Positions 57,459 to 64,000 of a stretch of DNA of 64,000 nt are shown here, piece after piece. Location of the stretch: NCBI GenBank assembly GCA_036365455.1, contig JAWQUS010000025.1:24216001-24280000 (forward strand), written 5' to 3'. The stretch is from Macrosoma leucophasiata. Lineage: Eukaryota; Arthropoda; Insecta; Lepidoptera; Hedylidae. Every line of letters starts with the position of its first letter. Position 1 is the stretch's first letter. A model generated the notes under the pieces. The model had not been told where the DNA came from, did no database searches, and saw only the letters and a list, made by a program, of their open reading frames with translations. The translations under genes were made by a program, and so were the position numbers.

Positions 57459-57575
57459 TACTTTATTTTAAGAAAAATGGAAAGAAATATTTGACCTCTC
57501 TTTGAAATTTGATTGATTTGTATTGAGTCTCGCCTGAAGTCAAATTTTTCTTTCCATTTTTCTTTAAATAAAGTA
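57459..57575. repeat. S2 tail foldback, 37-bp arms
   Basis: tactttattttaagaaaaat... (57459-57495) and its inverse (57539-57575). The tRNA-like middle is lost. Confidence 0.75.
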
Positions 57576-57649
57576 ATATGACGTGAGTATTCAAAATTCA
57601 ACACCAAAATTATTGATGACCAAATATAAAATGACTTTTGTATTTTGTA

Positions 57650-57955
57650 AACGTAACTTCACGCCTTTAATCCCCGAAGGGGTAGGCAGAGGTTAATGCA
57701 TGCATTCAAGCATACATGCAAATACCCACAACTCGCCGGTTACGTCTTGGCCCATGTAACAGGTGGCGAACCTGTTGCCATCTCCGGGCACATTACCAAA
57801 CTCCGAGGTACTACCAGAAAATGGAAAAATTCCAATAGAACCGGAGATAACGGATTTTTATACCGTTATCTCTGATAGTTCCCGACTCAGGAATCGAACC
57901 CAGGACCCCTAGCGTAGTAGTAGTGGCCTGCTACCACTACACTACTGAGGCAGTT
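57650..57955 (-). mobile_element. S1 SINE, full length, -
   Basis: aaacgtaacttcacgccttt to ctaccactacactactgagg cagtt. Confidence 0.85.
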
Positions 57956-58008
57956 AAATTGTATTTTGTAATTTTTGTAAATATTACAGAGAATTTTTTT
58001 GCGTAGTG

Positions 58009-58271
58009 TTTTTTTATGTATTGGAAGTGGCAAACAAGCATGCAGTTCACATTGATGTTAAGTGATGACTGCAGCCTATAGACACCCACATAAACACCAA
58101 AGTCAAAATGCAGATACGTTACCACTCATGAGGCCTGAGGTGTTATGCCTCTGTGCCGGAAATTACCGGGCCGCACATAACCTCCTGACCGGAACCCGTT
58201 AGTGCTGAACACTAACATTTAGCGGCAAGTATATTAGGTAATGCGGTGGTGCCTACGCCCGCGAGCTCCGT
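58009..58271 (-). mobile_element. A-element, head-truncated, -
   Basis: tttttttatgtattggaagt to cctacgcccgcgagctccgt. Confidence 0.83.
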
Positions 58272-59767
58272 CTTTCTTTCCTATGGTTAATACCATCTAT
58301 CACTTTAGAATCCATTTCTTTGTTCACACATACGACCTTCCCACTGAAAAGCTCCACCGATAACCATCTTAATCCACAATAGATACGACAATTACAGCTT
58401 CTCCAATAGATTATATCGTCATGATAACATTAATATCGCATCTAGCGAGCGAGCAATTCACGCTTGTCATGCCGTGATTGATCACTGCGCCGGGTAATTT
58501 TTCAAGTGGACAGCAATGAAGGGTTTATGTATTGTGGGATCATCAAGGATTAGCCTGAGGTATCAGGTGTTGAGATGCTTTGTAATATAGCTGAAAGGTT
58601 TGGGGCTACTTAGGAATTGCAAGGGATTATTCAAATCAAAACCATGTTCATTTTAATGTAACGTTTACTTACATTTTATGTTAGGTACTTAAATTACTAC
58701 TAACTTTCATTTAGACTCTAGTTGTATCATTTGAACTCCACTGCTGGAGAAATTGAACATTTTATTGTAACTATTCCGCGAGCTACTGTCAGAGAATATG
58801 TAATAATACTCCGTATAGAATGGACACTTCGACCACAGTAAATAGATTGTAAACAGTAAGGTAACTACATACATAGCGATCAAAACGGCACACTTACACA
58901 AACATGTGCATCTACGAGGCCTCTAAGCGGTTCTCGCAGTGCTACAGTAGCGAGTGTCGCGTCGAGACGAGCGGTCACGTTGCGATTTGTTTTTATTTCC
59001 AAGAGTGTTTTAAAGATGCCACGAGCGTATTGCGTGGTATACGACTGTTTGAGAACTCTTCATCATCAAAACCGGAGCCATCGTTTTTAAACTTCCTGGT
59101 GATTTTGAAAGGCAAGAATGATGTATTGTTATAATATCAAACATATTTTAAAAAATCTCGTGTGACAGTGTTTGTAACAATACTCCTCCGCAGCGACTAG
59201 ACCGATCATTATGAAATTTTGTGTGTATGGGAATCGGTTGTAGTTTTTTTTATATTTCTAAATGGGAAGGGTGATTCTCAAGATTTTTTTTTCGATTTTT
59301 TGGACAGTAAATTTGTTTATACCTCTAAGGCGATACATAGTTCATCGGGGTAGCTATTTATTATCCTGCTTACTCGAGCGGGTGAGGGGAAGAGAAACTC
59401 GCCCGGTCTCGACAACTCGTTGCAGTATTCCACAGATTGTACTGTCGTTAGAACTATAAAAATCACCCAAGTAATTAGCACTCAGTTTTGTTATTTTTAA
59501 GACAAAACAAAAAACAAAGATCTACAAGTTATCAAAATTAAACTGTCTGCCGTACTTAAAACTATAATAATAAGATCAAGGTTGGATCACGGGTCTAATA
59601 CAGAAGGCGGTACTCCTCGGCAAGGCACGTATAGTGAGGAGGTTCCTGTCTCCGTGACCCTAACCACCGATAGCTTGGACTCTGTTCGCGCTGCCGGCGG
59701 CGCACTATTTCTTAATTTCTTATAGTATATGTTTGTTTTTTTTATAACTACTTATGTATGTAAAACA
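58272..59767. other. Mixed unique sequence and repeat scraps
   Basis: Contains the inverted tctatacggagtattattac end (58786-58830), a 76-codon frame at 58904 without support, and a GC-rich scrap at 59580-59705 that may be a LINE end. No gene call. Confidence 0.4.
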
Positions 59768-59937
59768 TATTAAACCTTTGTCGTGGGTGCCGTTGTACAC
59801 ATACAACACATACACAAACACCCAGATCGAAACAAATATCTGTAGGCCATACAAATATTTGTTCCGGTGCGGGGATTGGACCCGCGACCCTTCGAATCAA
59901 ACGGTGGTTTCGCACCGCTGGACTAACCGGGCCGTTT
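59768..59937 (-). mobile_element. S3 tRNA-like SINE, -
   Basis: cctttgtcgtgggtgccgtt to ggggattggacccgcgaccc and actaaccgggccgt. (ttatc)n follows at 59965-59986. Confidence 0.8.
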
Positions 59938-60219
59938 TGAGTCATTTCACAATTTGCAACATTTTGAATCTTATCTTATCTTATCTTAACAACTTTTAAG
60001 TACTTATTGACTATATGTTTCAAAGACAAATAGTATTTATTTATCCAATACTATTACAGGGTAACCAATAAAAAAAATAGTCAACATCCCAATACAATTG
60101 AGTAAACGTCAGTAAATGCAAAAATAATTACACCATTATTTAAAAAATTTAGTGACACCCCTGTTGCTTCAATGGAGTGTAGGTAAATATTTTATAAAAT
60201 GGGTTTAGTTTCCATACTG

Positions 60220-60430
60220 TTTGTATCTATTTACTGTGCTTCGACATACCGCCCGATTTGCCCGTATCACTCAACCCCTTCCCCTCTTATGGGCGACGGT
60301 TAATATTTTGTACGTACTACGCACACAGGTGCGCGTGTAAGTACACGTCACTGATTAATGTCTGTGTAATAGAAACCAAATTAAGCGTTTGTATGGAATT
60401 TTGGCAGAGTGTCCGCGGTGTGCTACTGTG
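60220..60430 (-). repeat. Inverted copy of the 14692-14940 repeat
   Basis: cccctcttatgggcga, tacgcacacaggtgcgc, gtacacgtcactgatta, aagcgtttgtatggaatttt. Confidence 0.65.
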
Positions 60431-60543
60431 ACCAAAATTTATGTTTTTACTATAGTTAAGACGTATCTAATGCACGTTCATGATAAAGATAAATAATCTT
60501 TACTTTACTGCTCACATAACGTCAATCGGTGCATAGCAACCAC

Positions 60544-62062
60544 ATTTCACAATAGTGTAAATGTTCAGTGGGTATGTTAGTATTCAGGCTGCATAGATGC
60601 ACTCAGAACAGAGCTCCGTTATTCTGAACACGTATACACAAATCGTAGGTTGCCTAACATAGCTTTATACTTTTTGTAATGTCAGAAAAATATACTACGT
60701 GAGCGAGCAGATAAAGGGTTTAGTAGATTTTCTGACGTTGCTGCAATAAAACAATATGTTTCCTTCAAATTCAGGTTTATCTTAAAAAGCTGTGTAACAT
60801 AAAAATAAAAAAGATAATAAGTATTTTTAAAAACTGATTTATAAAATCTTTTCATGCAAGACAGAGTGTCTTACAGCATTTTTTTCCCCAATCGCTCCTA
60901 TCTTTTTCTATCTTATACAATTGAAAAAAAAAACATGCAATTACAAGTTTTAACACTACTAATGATTCACAGTAATCACACTTTACAATAGTGTAAATGT
61001 TCAATATGTTAGTATTCAGGCTGCATAGATGCACTCAGAACAGAACTCCGTTATTCTGAATACGTATACACAAATCGTAGGTTGCCTAACATAGCTTTAT
61101 ACTTTTTATAATATCAGAAAAATATACTTCGTGAGCGGGCAGATAAAGGGTTTTAGTAGATTTTGTGAAGCTGCAATAAAAAATATGTTTGTTTAAAATT
61201 CAGATTTATCTTAAAAAGCTTTGTAACATAAAAATATATAAGATAATAAGTATTATTAAAAACTGTTTTATAAAATACTTATTCATATCTCCTCATGCAA
61301 GACAGAGTGTCTTTCAGAATTTTTTTTCCCTAATCGCTCCTATCTTTTCCTTTCTTATACAATTGAAAAAAAAAATCATATTAAAGTTTCATTGTATGAA
61401 ATGAGCGTTTAACAGGGATAATCTGCAATTTACAACTATAGTATTCAACAAGAAATATGTATTTCACATTGATCTTAGGAAGGAGATTTCGGCTTTTTTC
61501 GGGTCTATAGAGCATTATCTCTTTTGCACATTACTTATATGATGCTTGTCGACCATCTTGATCAAGTTTTGATCAATACCGGACAATCAATGCTTACGTA
61601 GGCAGTGTGCAGCGGAGATAACGCTCAACGAAGTCAAAACTAGTCGATTGTCTCTTTCGTAGGCTCGATGTGCAATATTAATCGTTGAGTACTGTATTCA
61701 TACTAACAATGATTCACAGTAATCATACTTTACAATAGTGTACAACTGAAAAAAAACTAATCATATCGTTGTTTTTATCAAATGAGCGTTTAGCAAGGAA
61801 AATCTGCAATTTACAACTATTCATATGAACAATGATTCACAGTAATCACACTTTACAATAGTGTTAATGTTCAGTATGTTAGTATTCAGGCTGCATAGAT
61901 GCACTCAGAACAGAGCTCCGTTATTCTGAACACGTATACACAAATCGTAGGTTGCCTAACACAGCTTTATACTTTTTATAATGTCAGAAAAATATACTTC
62001 GTGAGCGAGAAGATAAAGGGTTTAGTAGATTTTGTGACGCTGCATTAAAAATATGTTTGCTT
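60544..62062. repeat. Tandem array of a 435-bp unit with an M1 foldback inside
   Basis: Marker caatagtgtaaatgttcag-like at 60551, 60986 and 61856 (spacing about 435 and 870). Units share gcactcagaacagagctccg, caaatcgtaggttgcctaac, aagacagagtgtctt. The M1 element (61455-61690) interrupts the third unit. Confidence 0.82.
61455..61690 (+). mobile_element. M1 foldback MITE-like element, copy 3
   Basis: atttcacattgatcttagga to gctcgatgtgcaatatta, about 80% like 14455-14700. Confidence 0.65.
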
Positions 62063-62071
62063 CAAGTTCAG

Positions 62072-62253
62072 GTCCATCTTTTATATGTCACAAAGGTGGC
62101 AAACAAGCATACACTACACGTGTAAGGACATCTACACAATAAAATACAGATGCGTTCTCACCCCCTTACGAGACCTTTGTTGTAATGTCTTTTTGATAGT
62201 TATTACGGGGCCATACATTACCAACTGGAACACGATATTGCTGAACACTACCA
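62072..62253 (-). mobile_element. A-element, diverged, -
   Basis: catcttttatatgtcacaaa ggtggcaaac to acacgatattgctgaacact accata. Confidence 0.65.
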
Positions 62254-62356
62254 TAAGAAAGCATCTTACAAAAAGAAAGTACCTACAAGAAACTCATTCA
62301 AACACTTCACTAAACACATTGTTATCACCTTAAAATAGTTAAAACACCTTAAAACA

Positions 62357-62925
62357 ATGCTATATCACGATATGATGCAACTTAAAAATAATTTTACTTA
62401 TGCATATGATGCGCACTGTCTAGCGTTATGTTCATCAAAAAATCTTCTTTTAAGCACCCCTGTTCACACATCTTCTTTCTTTTCTAATTCCTTTTCAGTA
62501 GAAGCAGTTCGCTTGTGGAATTCTTTGCCTGTGTCAATAAGACAGGTACAGACTATTCAAAATTAAAAAAAAAACTAGTTAAAGAACATTATCTTTCTTT
62601 CTTAATATGTCTTTTACCTCTTATATTCATTTTCTCCTTCCCTTCATAGATTTGCTAACTTTAATTTTCGTTTTTCCCTTCAACCCATCGCTGTTGCTGC
62701 ATCGTGCTCTGGATAGTCTCTCAAATTAGTTATATATAATGTTTTCGTTGTTCTTGTACACCTTACTATTTCATTCTTCCTATTTTATTTCCTTATTTAT
62801 TTAGGTTGACTGGAAAAAATTGCTCTTTGAGCAATAAGACCGCCATTTGTACTGTGTATTTCTTTTGTCTTGTCTACTACGTCTTTTACTTGGTGTACAA
62901 TAAAGAGCAATGTTGTTGTTGTTGT
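62357..62925 (+). mobile_element. CR1/Rex1-type LINE C-terminus with 3' UTR
   Basis: Coding end at 62357-62566: SFFSNSFSVEAVRLWNSLP, then SIRQVQTIQN, typical of the last residues of such LINEs. The 3' UTR continues to ttgagcaataagaccgccat (62830) and gtgtacaataaag (62893-62905), a well-known 3' end in Lepidoptera, followed by (gtt)n at 62911-62930. A minus-strand A-element begins directly after. Confidence 0.72.
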
Positions 62926-63352
62926 TTTTTTTTTTTTTTTTTAATGGAAGTGGTAAACAAGCATGCTGTTCACATTGTTGTTAAGTGACGACTGCAGCCT
63001 ATAGAAACCTACACAAAGACCGAGGTCAAAATGTAGATGCGTTACCACTCCTGAGGCCTTAGGTGTTATGCCTCTGTGCCGGAAATTACAGGGCCATTAT
63101 CAGGTATGTATGTGTTGATATATCATCACATACATACCTGAACTCAAAATACACACCTGATCCACTCTATCCTTTCATCTTGATATTGACTTAAGTCGCT
63201 CGTAAGCCGTAGCGAGGACTTCTGTCAAATCATCCACAACAATACGTACTCTTGTATAAATATACAGAGGAGAAAAAAAAAAAATTCTTGTGGAGGCAGA
63301 CAGACTAGGTAATGCGGTGGTGCCTACGCCTTCAAGCTCCTGCACCGCTTCC
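62923..63352 (-). mobile_element. A-element split by a 210-bp insert, -
   Basis: 3' part 62923-63094 (poly(T), aatggaagtggtaaacaagc to acagggcc) and head scrap 63306-63352 (taggtaatgcggtggtgcct). The insert begins with a near-perfect 20-bp-arm hairpin at 63100-63140 (caggtatgtatgtg). Confidence 0.7.
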
Positions 63353-63701
63353 AGTGCACTGTATAAGTACGAGTAGCATGTGCTTCTCTACTTATATTAA
63401 AATAACAAGCCTAAGTAGAAACTATAACTTGAATGCCCATAAAATCTTGTACACGGCCTCATATGGGCAGAAAATTCTATTAAACAGTGTAACATTTTCA
63501 TTACGCTGTTTATTATGACAAGTAATGAACGTAATGTAGCATATAGCCTCGTGCTTTTGTTGTCTTCATCTTGTGTATTGGGGTATAAACGGGTTATATT
63601 ATGTTCAGGGAAATGAGATATAAAGTAGACTCTACGTCTCATATAATGCAGAAATAATTAGTAATCGATACACAATACTTCTGTTTTATTGACCGACCCA
63701 C

Positions 63702-63811
63702 TATTTAAGGGGACGAAAAACATTCTTATTACGTTTAACTTAAGAAGTATATCACTTTAACTGACACAGTAGTATAAGTGTTTTCGCACAATTATTCACT
63801 CGCCTGTTAAG
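63702..63811 (+). promoter_or_regulatory. Possible promoter and non-coding first exon at window end
   Basis: tatttaag at 63702-63709 could be a TATA box; about 100 bp further the sequence gttaag|gtaagtg (donor GT at 63812) is a strong 5' splice site. If real, an untranslated first exon of about 80 bp would belong to a gene beyond the window. Weak. Confidence 0.25.
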
Positions 63812-64000
63812 GTAAGTGTTTCAAAATGAAACTAAAGACTATTAAGTCATGAAAAGTTCTTTATCAAAAGTTTCGTTAAAAAATGTTAAGCTGTAATAAA
63901 TATTATGTAAGTAAAAAAAAATATAAACAAAGTAATGTATCCGTATATCTAAACAACTCTATTACAGTTGAATAAAAATTGTATTATTATATTTTATGAA

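Noticed and set aside
58707..58901. Hydrophobic minus frame resembling a signal peptide
   Set aside because: Begins with TTG instead of ATG and runs into a dispersed repeat end.
60544..62062. 435-bp array as centromeric satellite
   Set aside because: Only three to four units seen; cannot be judged from this window.

Overview
The window looks like euchromatic or intergenic DNA of an insect, very probably a moth or butterfly. It is AT-rich, has introns, and is packed with short interspersed repeats of lepidopteran type: tRNA-derived SINEs, a 5S-rRNA-derived SINE, RTE-like LINE tails, (tctg)n-bearing repeats, mariner and hAT transposons. No prokaryotic-style genes, operons, CRISPR arrays, rRNA genes or functional tRNA genes were seen.

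One host gene stands out. On the minus strand, from about 43.17 kb down to 38.2 kb, three short exons join in a consistent reading phase (intron phases 1 and 1). They encode a 118-residue secreted protein: a signal peptide exon (43049-43118), then two exons each carrying one six-cysteine domain (41491-41640 and 38215-38351). The cysteine order and spacing, the Gly-Gly before the second cysteine, and a four-residue tail after the last Cys-Cys pair resemble the two-domain tick carboxypeptidase inhibitor (TCI). A TATA box, an initiator-like site and a palindromic GATA site lie upstream. AATAAA overlaps the stop codon. Both introns are filled with mobile DNA.

The dominant component is a roughly 290-bp poly(A)-ended retroposon, here called the A-element. 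About 40 copies or fragments on both strands cover about 9 kb. Other families are S1 (tRNA-like SINE, about 310 bp, nine copies), S2 (tRNA-like SINE with long 5' leader, partly in foldback form), S3 (tRNA-like SINE, five copies), S4 (one tRNA-like SINE with a perfect 12-bp target duplication), a 5S-derived SINE (five copies), LINE 3' ends (about ten fragments), a Penelope-like remnant, a 1.28-kb mariner with decayed transposase (24.05-25.33 kb), a 3.0-kb hAT element with an 8-bp target duplication and an almost open transposase frame (52.14-55.14 kb), several MITE-like foldbacks, and a 435-bp tandem array (60.5-62.1 kb).

Layout: 1-5 kb LINE and A-element debris; 5-9 kb 5S SINE, S1, A-elements and a MITE; 9.5-17.1 kb repeats with (tctg)n; 19-23.2 kb nested SINE, MITE and 5S SINE; 24-25.3 kb mariner; 26.8-27.3 kb foldback tandem repeat; 28-36 kb nested A-elements, Penelope remnant and duplicated segments; 36.5-43.2 kb the three-exon gene and its downstream side; 43.3-50 kb SINE cluster; 52.1-55.1 kb hAT; 55-64 kb SINEs, minisatellite, tandem array and a LINE 3' end. 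Most longer open frames in the window are readings through repeats, not genes.
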